Origin: Brevibacterium sp. p3-SID960 | Lineage (GTDB): Bacteria > Actinomycetota > Actinomycetes > Actinomycetales > Brevibacteriaceae | Direction of reading: 5' to 3' | Length of the DNA: 64,000 nucleotides | Assembly: GCF_025144725.1 (NCBI RefSeq) | Contig: NZ_JALXKS010000002.1 | Location: 1-64,000, forward strand | Part shown: positions 1 to 15,587 of the stretch, piece after piece | Numbering within the stretch: the first letter of the stretch is position 1 | Layout of the letters: each line of letters opens with the position of its first letter | Made by a program: the position numbers and the translations under genes | Notes under the pieces: generated by a model | What the model saw: only the letters and a program-made list of their open reading frames with translations | Databases searched by the model: none | Told to the model about the DNA's origin: nothing

Positions 1-22
1 CCCCCCCAAACGGTTCAGGCCT

Positions 23-37
23 GCAGCCGTGGGCTGC
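23..37 (-). terminator. small hairpin downstream of rpoC
   Basis: A 6-bp stem (GCAGCC / GGCTGC) with a 3-base loop lies about 12 bases beyond the rpoC stop. No T-run follows it. It could be a weak terminator or simply an intercistronic hairpin, since genes further along this strand are outside the window. Confidence 0.3.
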
Positions 38-48
38 CGGTCACGTCA

Positions 49-3921
<3,873 letters not shown>

Positions 3922-3986
3922 GTAAATCCTCTTTCTCTTGACAGCTGACGGACAGCTGTCGGAATTCTCGAATACTCAGGCTTGTG

Positions 3987-4013
3987 CCTGCCGGCCCGCA
4001 CGGGGCCGGCAGG
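3987..4013 (-). other. rpoB-rpoC intergenic hairpin
   Basis: An 11-bp perfect stem (CCTGCCGGCCC with its complement) and a 5-base loop begins 5 bases after the rpoB stop and ends about 65 bases before the rpoC start. There is no U-tract on the downstream side, so complete termination is unlikely. It may be an mRNA processing or stability element, or a partial attenuator setting the rpoB:rpoC ratio. The structure is seen; the role is inference. Confidence 0.6.
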
Positions 4014-4018
4014 GGCGA

Positions 4019-7504
<3,486 letters not shown>

Positions 7505-7710
7505 TGGGATCCTTCCGAGTGGTTCACCTGGTCAGTTCGCTTCGCCTGCCTGAGGAGAGGAGACGCGCCGCCGCACACACCGGACACAGCACGCAGTGGC
7601 TGGTAGAGTCCCGGGTGAATGAGGGTCGGCAGGTCCCGATTCCGTCGGGCGCTGTGCGTGAGCCCACCGCTATATGAAGGCACCACAGAGACAAAGCAAC
7701 GCAAAGAGAT

Positions 7711-7739
7711 AGCATAGTCGCCGTATCCCCGTGTGGCAA
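7711..7739 (-). promoter_or_regulatory. rpoBC promoter
   Basis: On the minus strand a -35 box TTGCCA (7734-7739) and a -10 box TATGCT (7711-7716) are separated by exactly 17 bases. Both boxes match the housekeeping sigma consensus well. The stretch 7505-7704 between the predicted start site and rpoB holds no gene I can support; it is the mRNA leader. Confidence 0.7.
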
Positions 7740-7814
7740 GCCGGTGTGGTAGAGTGCTGAGTTTTCGCCTCTGCCGCCCCATCTGCCCTGGTGAGCCAGT
7801 GATAGTCTGCGGCC

Positions 7815-8615
7815 ATGTCTGCGCCTTCCCTGCCGGCTCCGGCGATCTTCGTCCACACGTCCGAGCCAGCTGCGCTCAACTCCTATCTCATCATCGGCAC
7901 CGAGCGCGCCGTCATCATCGACACCGGCTCAGGCCCCGCTCAGGCCGCCGGCATCCTCGACGCCTTCACCGCCGTGCTCGCGCAGCACAGGGCGCCCGGC
8001 CGGGACGGCGAGCTGCCGATCGCCGTCGTCAACACCCACGACCATTGGGACCACTATTTCGGCAACGCCCATTTTGCCGCCTGCGGCGTCGAGGAGTTCT
8101 TCGGCTCACCGGCCTTCGTCCGCGATCAAGCCGGTTCGGCCTGGCTGCAGTTCCACTCGGTGCCCCTTGAGGCCGAACCGCAGCTGCCGGCCGACCCGAG
8201 TGAGCTGGCCGTCGAGGTCGCGGCGCTGGCCGATGGCGCAGTCCTCGGCATCGGCGGCTGGCAGCTGCACGTCTTCGAGGTGCCCGGCCACATCGACACC
8301 GATCTCGTCCTCGCCTGCGCTGATGTCGTCTTCACCGGCGATCTCGTCGAGGAGGGCACCGCGCCGCAGGCTGGCGATGACGCCACTCCGAGCCGTTGGG
8401 CGGCTGGGCTGAGGGCGCTTGCCGCCCTGCCCGGCGCTCAGGTGTACGCGCCCGGTCACGGGCAGCCGGTCGACGCCGGGTTCGTCCGCCGGCAGGCTGA
8501 GGACATCGCCGCCCTTGCCACCGATCCGGATCATGAGCTGGCAGCGGTGGGCGCCGAGCCGTTCCCCTTCGCCGACGGCACCGGCCTGCCAGCCGGGGTG
8601 CGCCGCCTGCGCTGA
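7815..8615 (+). CDS. metallo-beta-lactamase-fold hydrolase
   Basis: This is a 266-residue MBL-fold metal-dependent hydrolase, probably cytoplasmic. The first metal motif is NTHDHWDHYFG (HxHxDH pattern, residues 76-86); later motifs include PGH, FTGD (bridging Asp) and APGHG near the C terminus. The family covers glyoxalase II-like and lactonase-like enzymes, and the substrate cannot be read from sequence. A TAGTCT box at 7803-7808 ends 6 bases before the ATG, so the mRNA is probably leaderless. The gene is divergent from rpoB and sits between rpoBC and an opposing lipoprotein gene, with no operon partner. Confidence 0.85.
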   Translation: MSAPSLPAPAIFVHTSEPAALNSYLIIGTERAVIIDTGSGPAQAAGILDAFTAVLAQHRAPGRDGELPIAVVNTHDHWDHYFGNAHFAACGVEEFFGSPAFVRDQAGSAWLQFHSVPLEAEPQLPADPSELAVEVAALADGAVLGIGGWQLHVFEVPGHIDTDLVLACADVVFTGDLVEEGTAPQAGDDATPSRWAAGLRALAALPGAQVYAPGHGQPVDAGFVRRQAEDIAALATDPDHELAAVGAEPFPFADGTGLPAGVRRLR

Positions 8616-8635
8616 GCTGCTCAACCGGCGAGCGC

Positions 8636-9202
8636 TCAGGGCTGGGGCGGCCCGCTGACCTCCCGGCTCATCGTCGTGCGCGGCTGGACCGGTTCGGGTT
8701 CGATGTTGGGGTTGAGCCGGCTGTCGTCGAACTGCTCGACCAGCGGCTGGGCGACGGCGATGTACAGGTCGTAGTAGGTGTCGTCGCTGCCGCAGTTGTT
8801 GGCGTGCAGCACCTTCATCTGCTTGTCCCCGCGCCACAGCTCGACCTCGATCTCGCGCGCCCCCTCACAGCCCTGCTCCGGGATGAAGTTCGTCCGCTCC
8901 TGGGCGGCGTCGGCGGCGGTGGCGACATCGGACCACACCTCGGCCGGCAGGTCGACGCGTTCATAGCTGAGGAACTCTTCATGGGCATGCACGCGCAGGG
9001 CGGCCCGTTCGGGGACGGCTTCGATGACCCAGCTGCGGTTGGCTGAGCCGGTGCGCGGATCGGTGAACCGCGCGATGATCCCGGCATCATGGGTACCGAC
9101 CTCGACCGGACCGAGCAGCGCACAGCCCGACAGTCCGCTCACCAGCGCAAGCGCCAGCACGCCGGAGGCGGTGCGCCTGCGGTTTCGGGGCAGTCGGATC
9201 AT
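8636..9202 (-). CDS. putative lipoprotein, unknown function
   Basis: This is a 188-residue protein with a lipoprotein signal peptide: arginine-rich N terminus, hydrophobic stretch and lipobox LSGC, with Cys27 the predicted lipidated residue. The mature part has two cysteines (in EQGCEG and NNCGS) that could form a disulfide. I do not recognise a family beyond a secreted actinobacterial lipoprotein. TAGGAT at 9209-9214 lies 6 bases upstream of the ATG, which suggests a leaderless transcript. It converges on the hydrolase gene at 8615 with 20 bases between them. Confidence 0.75.
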   Translation of the reverse strand: MIRLPRNRRRTASGVLALALVSGLSGCALLGPVEVGTHDAGIIARFTDPRTGSANRSWVIEAVPERAALRVHAHEEFLSYERVDLPAEVWSDVATAADAAQERTNFIPEQGCEGAREIEVELWRGDKQMKVLHANNCGSDDTYYDLYIAVAQPLVEQFDDSRLNPNIEPEPVQPRTTMSREVSGPPQP

Positions 9203-9338
9203 GATCCGATCCTAGGATGCTTCCGCGCCCGAGGCGGGAGGCATGTCAGCATGTCGCGTTCCCGCCTGTGGATAACCGGTTCTGCACGCTGAGATTCGCT
9301 AGGGTGAGGCAGAGCGCCCCATCGAAAGCGAGTCTGCC

Positions 9339-12300
9339 GTGAACGCCTCAGCTGCAGCAGGACTGAATCTCATCAGCCTCATCCTCACTCTGCTGCTGGT
9401 GGGTTATGCAACGGTGGCATGGTTCGCGGCCTGGACGACCGCTCGGGTCAAAGACCGGCCCCGGCCAGCACCTGCTCCCCGCGGCCCGGCACCCGGGCAG
9501 CCGGCAGAAAGGCAGCCGGCAGAAAGGCAGCCGCCGGTCGGCAAGCAGCCGGCAGCCGGCCGACCAGGACCACCGCCGCCTCCACCTCTATGGTCAGCGC
9601 CGCCGCATCCCAGCCATCGGGGATCCGCGCACCCGGAACACTCTCATCCCGGATCAGGCCAACCGGAACCTGGACATCGTGGTCCGGGCCGTCAGGGACC
9701 ACGCCCTCCAGGTCCGCAGCAGGGTGTGCACCCTCACCGGCACTGGCCGCAGCCACGCAGTCGGTTCGCTCCTCCCCCGCCGCCACCGGGCATGCGACCT
9801 CCTGCCGGGCCTTCGATGCGCCCGGGCCTGTCGCACCCCGGCCCGCCGCGCCTGCCCTACCCGCCCCACGCAGGCGGCGGACAGCCGAGTCAGCCGGCCA
9901 CCGCCTCGGCCCCGGTGACACCACCGGTCGACCGCACCGGCCTGTATCTCAACATCCTGCTCGGGGTCGCGGCCCTGCTCATGATCACCGCGGCGATCAT
10001 CTTCATCACCGTCGCCTCCTCGACCGTCATCAAGGCCGTGAGCCTGTGGTTCGTCGCCATCGCCTTCTACAGCGCCGGGCTGGGTGTCTATTCGCTGGTA
10101 GCCAGACTGCGGCCGGTCGGCTTCGCACTCACCGCAATCGGCCTGGCGATCATCCCGATCGCCGGATTCGGCCTCGGCGGCTGGCAGCTGACGTCAGGCA
10201 CACTGGCCTGGTTCATCTCCTCCGCCGCAGGAGTGCTCGCCAACCTGGGGGCCGCTGTGGTGCTGCGCTCACAGCTCGTCACCTGGCTCAGCGTGGCCTT
10301 CACGTTCTCGCTGACGATGTCGGCGATCGCCCTGACCCCGGCACCGGTCGTGTGGTACTTCGTCGTCCTCATCCTCACCACCGCTCCCCTGGCGCTGCTG
10401 GCAGTGCTGCTGCGCGGCCGGCTTGCCGAGAAGTACATCCGCCCGCAGATCATCCTCGGCGATGTGCTCGCACCCCTGGCCGTCGCCGGTGCGATCTTCA
10501 TCGACCCGGTGCCGACCCGCCTGGAGTGGGGCTTCCTGTTCGCAGCCCTCGGTGTGCACTTCCTCGTCGGCGCCCTGCTGCGCCGTTCGCCGCTGCGCGG
10601 GGTCGGGGCGCGGTTCAGCTTCGCGCTGGCGATCCTGCTCATCATCAGCGGTCTGGCCCACAATGAGATGATCAGCCTGCACTTCAGCTGGGATCGCCCG
10701 CTGACCGCGGTGGCGGCCCTCCTCATCGGCGCGGTCCTCTTCACCGAATCCGCCCTGCGCAGCCCGGCAGGCCGCGGCAGCCCTGCCCGGCGGCCGAACT
10801 CCAGCGAGCTGCCGGCAGCCATGGCCACACCTGCCGCACAGACGGCGGCGTCGCACATCGCGCTCATGCTCGCCGGCGGTTTCCTCTACGCCACCGGCAT
10901 CGCGGTTGCCGAGGTCCCCTACACCGATCCGGGTGAGACCATCGCCACGATCCTCGTCAGTGCCGTCGGGCTGCTGGCAGCAGGTGCTGCCGTGTTCGCG
11001 GCCCTGCGCGCCGATGCGCTGCTGCCGCTGGGCGCCGGGATCGCCGTCGCTGCCCGAGTCGGGGCGTTCCTCGTCTACCAGATCATGCACCATGGCCCGG
11101 AGGATGCCCCGCTGGGCGACGCGCTGCCGAACGGGGTAGCGACGAGTGCCGGGTTCATCTGGCATGTGCTGCTGCTCATCGGACTCGCGTGGCTCAGTTC
11201 GACCATCACCTCCCGCCGGGCCCGCCACCGCCAGGTGCTGCGCGCCGGCTTGCCGCTGCTCATGCCGGCTGCCGCTCTCCTGCTGCTGATCCCGGCACCG
11301 ATGGCGGCCGCCGACATCGACTCGCCGGTCAGTGCGCTCATCGTCATCGCGACTGTGGCGGCGCTGGGACTGTGCGCATGGTGGGCGCGCAATGCGCTGC
11401 TCGTCACCGGCGCTGTGCCGGTGGCCCTGGCCTTCGGCTACGTCCTCGGCGACATCTGGAAGGCGCTGGGCCTCGGCTCGAGCGTCGCCTCGCCGATCGT
11501 CACCGGCGGGTACCTCATCATCCTGGCCGCAGCTCTTGCCGGGCTGGCCCTCGCCGAGGTCGGTCTGCGCCGGCGCGGCCGTACCTGGCGTGCCCGCTAC
11601 GCGGTCATCACCGCAGGCATCCTCGCGGCCTTCTTCGGGCTCGGGCTGGCGTTCATGATCGTCACGATGAGCATCCAGGACAGTCAGGCCGCCTACATCG
11701 CCGGGCCGGTTCTTATGTTCGTCACCGTCGGGCTGTTCGCCGCCGGGCACTGGGCCAGCCGCAGACTGTCCGCCGCTGGTCCCGGGCCCGGTCTTCGCTT
11801 CGCGGAGCTGCGGCTGCTGCCGCTGAGCATCTCGGCAGTGGCGGCGTTCCTCGCCAGCGTGCTCATCATCTGCCTCCATTCGGTCGAGCACGTGCGGCTG
11901 GCGGCCGCAGTTGTGCTTCTGCTGCTGTTCGCCGTCGCCTTCGCCCACGCGTTCGCCGCCCGTGTCCCCGAAGTCGTGCTGCTCGGATTCCTCGCTCTCT
12001 ACCACGGGGTTCGCGTCCTTGCCGGACTCGGCATTGCCGAGACGGCATTGGCGCACCTGCTGGCGGCATGGCTGGTCTGGATGCTGGCGTATGCGCTGTA
12101 CTGGTGCGTCTCGGTCGCCTATGACCGCAGGCCGGGTGCCCAGCACCTCGTCGCCGGCTTCTCCCGCTGGTCGCTCGCCCCGCTGATCGCAGCGTTCGCC
12201 GCGATGCTCACCGCCTTCATCAGCGCACTGCTCGTCGACGCCGAGGTTCCTGCGCTCCATTCGCTCACGATGCTCATCGCCGGCATCACGCTCATGATGC

Positions 12301-13031
12301 CGGCATTCATGCTCGTGCTGCTGGCCCAGCGGTTCCCGCACCAGCTCACGCGCCGTATCACCGCTGAGGCCGCCACCTATATCGGTGCGGTCGGCGGCAT
12401 GATCGCACTGGCGGGAATCTGGCAGCTGCGCCCTGTCGTGCCTCTGCATGTGCTGCTGGCCGCCGCGATCGGCTGGTCGATCTTCTACGCGCGCAGCCAG
12501 CCGGTGCGCAGCGGCCCTGGTGCCCAGTTCGTCCGCGTCGACCTGCGCACTGTCATCCCGATGGCGCTCATCACGCTCACCGGCACGGTCGCGGCGTTCA
12601 CCGCCGACCACACCGGCTACTCCCTGCTGTTCCTCATCGACCATGCCGCACTGCTCATCGCCGGCGCCGTCCTGCTGCGAGCCTGGGCGCTGTGGTGGGG
12701 GCTTGTCGGCGTCAGCGCCGGAATTGTGTGGTTCCTGCGCGATCTCATGTGGCTGGCTCTCGTCATCATCGCCGTGTTCATCATCGGCGTCGTCATCTGG
12801 CAGCTGCTGCGCAAACCGAAGAGCCCGGACCCGCGCGGCGGCCGATTCCAGGAGCCTCCGCAGAACCCGCCGCATCCCGGCCCGGCGCACGGCTTCGGAC
12901 CGCCGCACGTCCCGCCGCAGCAGGGCCCACTACCACCTGCTCCTCCCCGGGCACCTGGTCAGGTGCCCGGCCAGACCGGCCAGCCACCGCCTCGGGAACG
13001 GACATGGCAGGAACCCCGCCACGATGGATGA
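9339..13031 (+). CDS. very large polytopic membrane protein with Pro-rich head
   Basis: This is a 1230-residue protein. One transmembrane helix (about residues 10-30) is followed by a region of about 160 residues rich in Pro, Gly, His and Gln (about 40-200), then some 30 hydrophobic segments running to about residue 1165, and a second Pro-rich tail. It resembles in architecture the large uncharacterised actinobacterial membrane proteins annotated as SCO7613-like, but I could not confirm homology. The start is GTG at 9339 with weak ribosome-binding sequence. It overlaps the next gene by 8 bases, so the two are probably translated together. Function is unknown; a transporter, flippase or envelope scaffold is possible. 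Confidence 0.8.
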   Translation: MNASAAAGLNLISLILTLLLVGYATVAWFAAWTTARVKDRPRPAPAPRGPAPGQPAERQPAERQPPVGKQPAAGRPGPPPPPPLWSAPPHPSHRGSAHPEHSHPGSGQPEPGHRGPGRQGPRPPGPQQGVHPHRHWPQPRSRFAPPPPPPGMRPPAGPSMRPGLSHPGPPRLPYPPHAGGGQPSQPATASAPVTPPVDRTGLYLNILLGVAALLMITAAIIFITVASSTVIKAVSLWFVAIAFYSAGLGVYSLVARLRPVGFALTAIGLAIIPIAGFGLGGWQLTSGTLAWFISSAAGVLANLGAAVVLRSQLVTWLSVAFTFSLTMSAIALTPAPVVWYFVVLILTTAPLALLAVLLRGRLAEKYIRPQIILGDVLAPLAVAGAIFIDPVPTRLEWGFLFAALGVHFLVGALLRRSPLRGVGARFSFALAILLIISGLAHNEMISLHFSWDRPLTAVAALLIGAVLFTESALRSPAGRGSPARRPNSSELPAAMATPAAQTAASHIALMLAGGFLYATGIAVAEVPYTDPGETIATILVSAVGLLAAGAAVFAALRADALLPLGAGIAVAARVGAFLVYQIMHHGPEDAPLGDALPNGVATSAGFIWHVLLLIGLAWLSSTITSRRARHRQVLRAGLPLLMPAAALLLLIPAPMAAADIDSPVSALIVIATVAALGLCAWWARNALLVTGAVPVALAFGYVLGDIWKALGLGSSVASPIVTGGYLIILAAALAGLALAEVGLRRRGRTWRARYAVITAGILAAFFGLGLAFMIVTMSIQDSQAAYIAGPVLMFVTVGLFAAGHWASRRLSAAGPGPGLRFAELRLLPLSISAVAAFLASVLIICLHSVEHVRLAAAVVLLLLFAVAFAHAFAARVPEVVLLGFLALYHGVRVLAGLGIAETALAHLLAAWLVWMLAYALYWCVSVAYDRRPGAQHLVAGFSRWSLAPLIAAFAAMLTAFISALLVDAEVPALHSLTMLIAGITLMMPAFMLVLLAQRFPHQLTRRITAEAATYIGAVGGMIALAGIWQLRPVVPLHVLLAAAIGWSIFYARSQPVRSGPGAQFVRVDLRTVIPMALITLTGTVAAFTADHTGYSLLFLIDHAALLIAGAVLLRAWALWWGLVGVSAGIVWFLRDLMWLALVIIAVFIIGVVIWQLLRKPKSPDPRGGRFQEPPQNPPHPGPAHGFGPPHVPPQQGPLPPAPPRAPGQVPGQTGQPPPRERTWQEPRHDG
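9499..9531 (+). repeat. 15-bp tandem repeat within coding sequence
   Basis: The unit GCCGGCAGAAAGGCA occurs twice in tandem, followed by the start of a third copy, encoding a repeated AERQP pentapeptide in the Pro-rich head of the membrane protein. Being a multiple of three it changes length without breaking the frame. Confidence 0.75.
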
Positions 13032-13365
13032 GCTGCTCGTCGAACGGGTGCTGCGCGCGGTTGAATGCGTCCCGCCCGGGCAGGTGGTCAGCTACGGGAT
13101 GCTCGCCGAACTCGTCGGCACCTCCCCGCGGCTGGTCGGCAGGATCATGGCCGCCTGGGGATCGAATGTCGCGTGGTGGCGGGTGACGAACGCCAGCGGC
13201 CGGCTGCCGGAGGCGATCACGATCCGCGCTCTGGAGCAGTGGACAGCCGAGGGCACTCCCCTGACTGCCGACCGGCACGGAGCGGCGATCGCGCATGCCC
13301 GCACTGATGCGAATCAGCTGGCGGCCGCCTGGCAGGCCGCGTGCGCTGACCTTCCTGCACAGTGA
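13024..13365 (+). CDS. alkyltransferase-like (MGMT-fold) DNA-binding protein
   Basis: This is a 113-residue protein with the DNA-binding domain of O6-alkylguanine-DNA alkyltransferases. The helix-turn-helix reads GQVVSYGMLAELVG (residues 19-32), and the active-site region reads NVAWWRVTNASG, where true enzymes have PCHRV. The acceptor cysteine is replaced by tryptophan, the hallmark of alkyltransferase-like proteins. These bind alkylated guanine and hand the lesion to nucleotide excision repair without transferring the alkyl group. The ATG lies inside the end of the membrane-protein gene (8-base overlap), which explains the coupling. A strong bidirectional terminator follows. Confidence 0.85.
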   Translation: MDELLVERVLRAVECVPPGQVVSYGMLAELVGTSPRLVGRIMAAWGSNVAWWRVTNASGRLPEAITIRALEQWTAEGTPLTADRHGAAIAHARTDANQLAAAWQAACADLPAQ

Positions 13366-13387
13366 CCGGTATCTGGATGAATGACAG

Positions 13388-13417
13388 CAGCCCCGCTGCC
13401 AGCTGGCAGCGGGGCTG
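13388..13417. terminator. bidirectional terminator between ATL gene and rplL
   Basis: A perfect 13-bp stem (CAGCCCCGCTGCC and complement) encloses the loop AGCT. It lies 22 bases after the alkyltransferase-like gene on the plus strand and 53 bases after rplL on the minus strand, so it can end both convergent transcripts. Confidence 0.8.
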
Positions 13418-13470
13418 TTGCATGATCCCGGGCTAGGCTGCGCGCGAAAGCCGCCTGGCCGGGTGGAAGA

Positions 13471-13863
13471 TCACTTGAGCGAGACGGTGGCGCCTGCGCC
13501 CTCGAGAGCTTCCTTGGCCTTCTCGGCGGTCTCCTTGTCGGCGCCTTCGAGGACGGCCTTCGGAGCGTTGTCGACGAGGTCCTTGGCTTCCTTCAGTCCG
13601 AGCGAGGTGATGCCGCGGACCTCCTTGATGACCGGAACCTTCTTGTCGCCGGCCGACTCGAGGATGACGTCGAACTCGGTCTTCTCTTCAGCAGCGGCAT
13701 CGCCACCGCCGGCTCCGCCGGCAGCCGGAGCGGCGACTGCGGCAACCGGAGCGGCGGCCTCGACCTCGAAGGTCTCCTCGAACTTCTTGACGAAGTCCGA
13801 CAGTTCGATGAGGGAGAGCTCCTTGAATGCTTCGATGAGCTCTTCGGGGGTGAGCTTAGCCAT
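13471..13863 (-). CDS. rplL: 50S ribosomal protein L7/L12
   Basis: This is the 130-residue stalk protein that recruits translation GTPases. The N-terminal dimerisation domain ([15 protein letters not shown]), an Ala/Gly-rich hinge near residues 40-55, and the conserved C-terminal domain with [11 protein letters not shown] and the [18 protein letters not shown] region are all present. AAGGAC lies 10 bases upstream of the ATG. It follows rplJ by 72 bases in the rplJL operon and ends before a strong terminator. Confidence 0.98.
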   Translation of the reverse strand: MAKLTPEELIEAFKELSLIELSDFVKKFEETFEVEAAAPVAAVAAPAAGGAGGGDAAAEEKTEFDVILESAGDKKVPVIKEVRGITSLGLKEAKDLVDNAPKAVLEGADKETAEKAKEALEGAGATVSLK

Positions 13864-13935
13864 GGTGGCTATGTCCTTCCGTACGTGGCTGGTCTGTTCA
13901 GCCGTGAATGGATTGTCTGTGGGTCTGAGTGAAAC

Positions 13936-14472
13936 TCAGGCGTCCTCGGCAGCCGGTTCGCCGCCCTGCTTCTCGCGCAGAGCGTCGACGGTGCGCGCGG
14001 CCTTGACCAGCGGAGCGGTGAACATGTAAGCAGCGTTGTACATGCTTGCCTTCATGGCACCGGCGGCCTTGGCCAGCAGCACCTCACGGGATTCGAGGTC
14101 GGCGAGCTTCGTGATGTCCTCAGCGGTCATGGCGTTACCTTCGAAGTAACCACCCTTGATGACCAGCTGCGGATTCGCCTTGGCAAAGTCACGCAGGACC
14201 TTGGCGGCTTCGGAGGGTTCACCGGTGACGAAGGCGATGGCCGAGGGGCCAGTGAGCTGTCCCTCGAGCGCTTCGATGCCGGCTTCCTTAGCCGCGATAG
14301 CGGTCAGCGTATTCTTTACCACGGCGTAGGAGGCGTTCTCACCGAGACCACGGCGCAGCTCCTTGAGCTGCGCCACGGTGAGACCGCGGTACTCGGTCAG
14401 CACTGCAGCAGGAGAGTTCTCAAAGAGTTCCTTGAGTTCGGCTACTGCGGCTGCCTTGTCAGGCCTCGCCAT
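13936..14472 (-). CDS. rplJ: 50S ribosomal protein L10
   Basis: This is the 178-residue stalk base protein that binds 23S rRNA and L7/L12 dimers. It opens [15 protein letters not shown], with the family signature [18 protein letters not shown] near residues 25-42. I place the start at 14472 rather than the upstream in-frame ATG at 14490, because AGGAA lies 5 bases before it and the family begins there. A leader of about 230 bases precedes it. L10 commonly represses its own operon through such a leader. Confidence 0.97.
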   Translation of the reverse strand: MARPDKAAAVAELKELFENSPAAVLTEYRGLTVAQLKELRRGLGENASYAVVKNTLTAIAAKEAGIEALEGQLTGPSAIAFVTGEPSEAAKVLRDFAKANPQLVIKGGYFEGNAMTAEDITKLADLESREVLLAKAAGAMKASMYNAAYMFTAPLVKAARTVDALREKQGGEPAAEDA

Positions 14473-14489
14473 GGTATTCCTTTCGTACA

Positions 14490-14702
14490 TGTCGGTGCGT
14501 CAGACGCGAAAAAGCGCCCCGCGCAGGCTGCACGGAACGCTTGCACATCCGGATCCTCGAAGCTGCTCAGCAACCGGATCACCGGAACAGTCATCCACTA
14601 CACACCTGCGCTGGCCACTCTTGCGAGTCTTCGTTCACAGCGGCGCACAGCAGCACACGGAGGTGAGATGTGAGTCCCTGTGAAGACCGACGGTCTTGGG
14701 CA
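14490..14702 (-). promoter_or_regulatory. rplJL mRNA leader, candidate L10 leader
   Basis: The transcript predicted from the promoter at 14709-14738 has an untranslated leader of about 230 bases. It contains the segment CAAGACCGTCGGTCTTCAC near its 5-prime end and a GC-rich stem ending in GCGCTTTTTCGCG just before the rplJ ribosome binding site. Position and composition fit the L10-leader class of autoregulatory structures. I have not folded it, so the class is an inference. Confidence 0.5.
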
Positions 14703-14708
14703 ACTATC

Positions 14709-14738
14709 AGCATAGAGCAGACCAGGCTGAGAATCCAA
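14709..14738 (-). promoter_or_regulatory. rplJL promoter
   Basis: On the minus strand TTGGAT (14733-14738) and TATGCT (14709-14714) are separated by 18 bases. The -10 box is identical to that of the rpoBC and tRNA-Trp promoters in this window, which supports a shared housekeeping type. Confidence 0.65.
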
Positions 14739-14924
14739 ATCGGGGCCAGTGCTGCTCTCGCGGGTGCCCCGGCGGTAGGATGGAGATATTCGCCCCCTGC
14801 CACGGAATCAGAAGAAAGTGCTGCCGCAGCAGCCGGCTGCCGGTCATGGCGTCACCCCACCCCCGGGTTACGGCCAGCATCCGCAGCATCCGGGTGGCGC
14901 GAGCGGGAATCAGCCGCGCTGACT

Positions 14925-15408
14925 GCCCGGCTTCTCACGCTGCAGCTGCGTGGCGAGATCGTCACCGACCGCACCGAAGAGCGTGCGGGCCCAGACCGTG
15001 TCCGCTTCGGCACACGGTGTGGCGCCATCGTAGAGCCAGTCGGGTGACCGGTCGGCCTCGACATCAGCTGCGCAGGCACCGCAGGCCGGGGCCCACGCCG
15101 CCGCGCAGCGCACTCATCTCACCGCGGGTCGTCAGCCGGCTGCTCATGCCGATCGGCCCGGGGCGCAGCTCCACGCGCCGACCGAGCGGCCGCTCGGGGT
15201 GAGATAGGCGAACACGAGCGGGCCGGTGAGCCCGAGGTCGTCGATGAGCCGGGCGAACAGCCGGTCGTAGAACGTCAGGTTCGTCTCCGGTGGGCGCTCG
15301 ATCTCCGGTCCAGACAGGTGCGGTGCCCAGCGCTCGAACGAGAATGGGCGCCCACGCATCATAGGCGCGCTGCAGACCGTCAGCCGGTGGTGCGTGCACG
15401 GCGGTCAT
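14925..15408 (-). pseudogene. decayed gene with CxxC / VWxxTLxGAxGDDL module
   Basis: Coding-like peptide runs through three minus-strand frames in order. One starts MTAVHAPPADGLQRAYDAW (from 15408). A second contains NLTFYDRLFARLIDDLGLTG (15144-15362 region). A third contains CGACAAD and DTVWARTLFGAVGDDL (14910-15113 region). At least two frameshifts are needed to join them. The last segment matches the C terminus of the intact membrane protein at 24965-26302 (CRQC, then DSVWGNTLYGAAGSDL), so this is a relic of the same module. It lies between rplA and rplJ on the operon strand. Exact ends are uncertain. Confidence 0.65.
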
Positions 15409-15490
15409 CCGGAGCGCCTGCGCCAGCTGCGGCCTCACCTGCGGGCCCGAGCGCATATTCCGAACGCAGGACAGACTCCGCTCAACGCCG

Positions 15491-15533
15491 CAGGCCCCGC
15501 CTGTCCTCAACGGTGTGGGGCAGGCGGGGCCTG
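15491..15533 (-). terminator. terminator after rplKA
   Basis: A perfect 13-bp inverted repeat (CAGGCCCCGCCTG and complement) with a 17-base loop lies 55 bases beyond the rplA stop. No T-tract follows, which is common for actinobacterial terminators. Confidence 0.7.
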
Positions 15534-15587
15534 TGGGGTGTGGCTGCAGACCTCAGGCCGGCTGGCGGCCGGGTCGTGCCTCCGATG

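Noticed and set aside
10269..12908. Minus-strand open frame of 879 codons opposite the large membrane protein
   Set aside because: The product is almost entirely Arg, Gly, Asp, Gln and Glu, the mirror of hydrophobic codons on the other strand. The plus-strand frame with regular transmembrane segments is the real gene.
15491..15533. The 13-bp inverted repeat as a mobile-element end
   Set aside because: There is no transposase nearby and no matching copy; position after rplA and stem-loop geometry fit a terminator.
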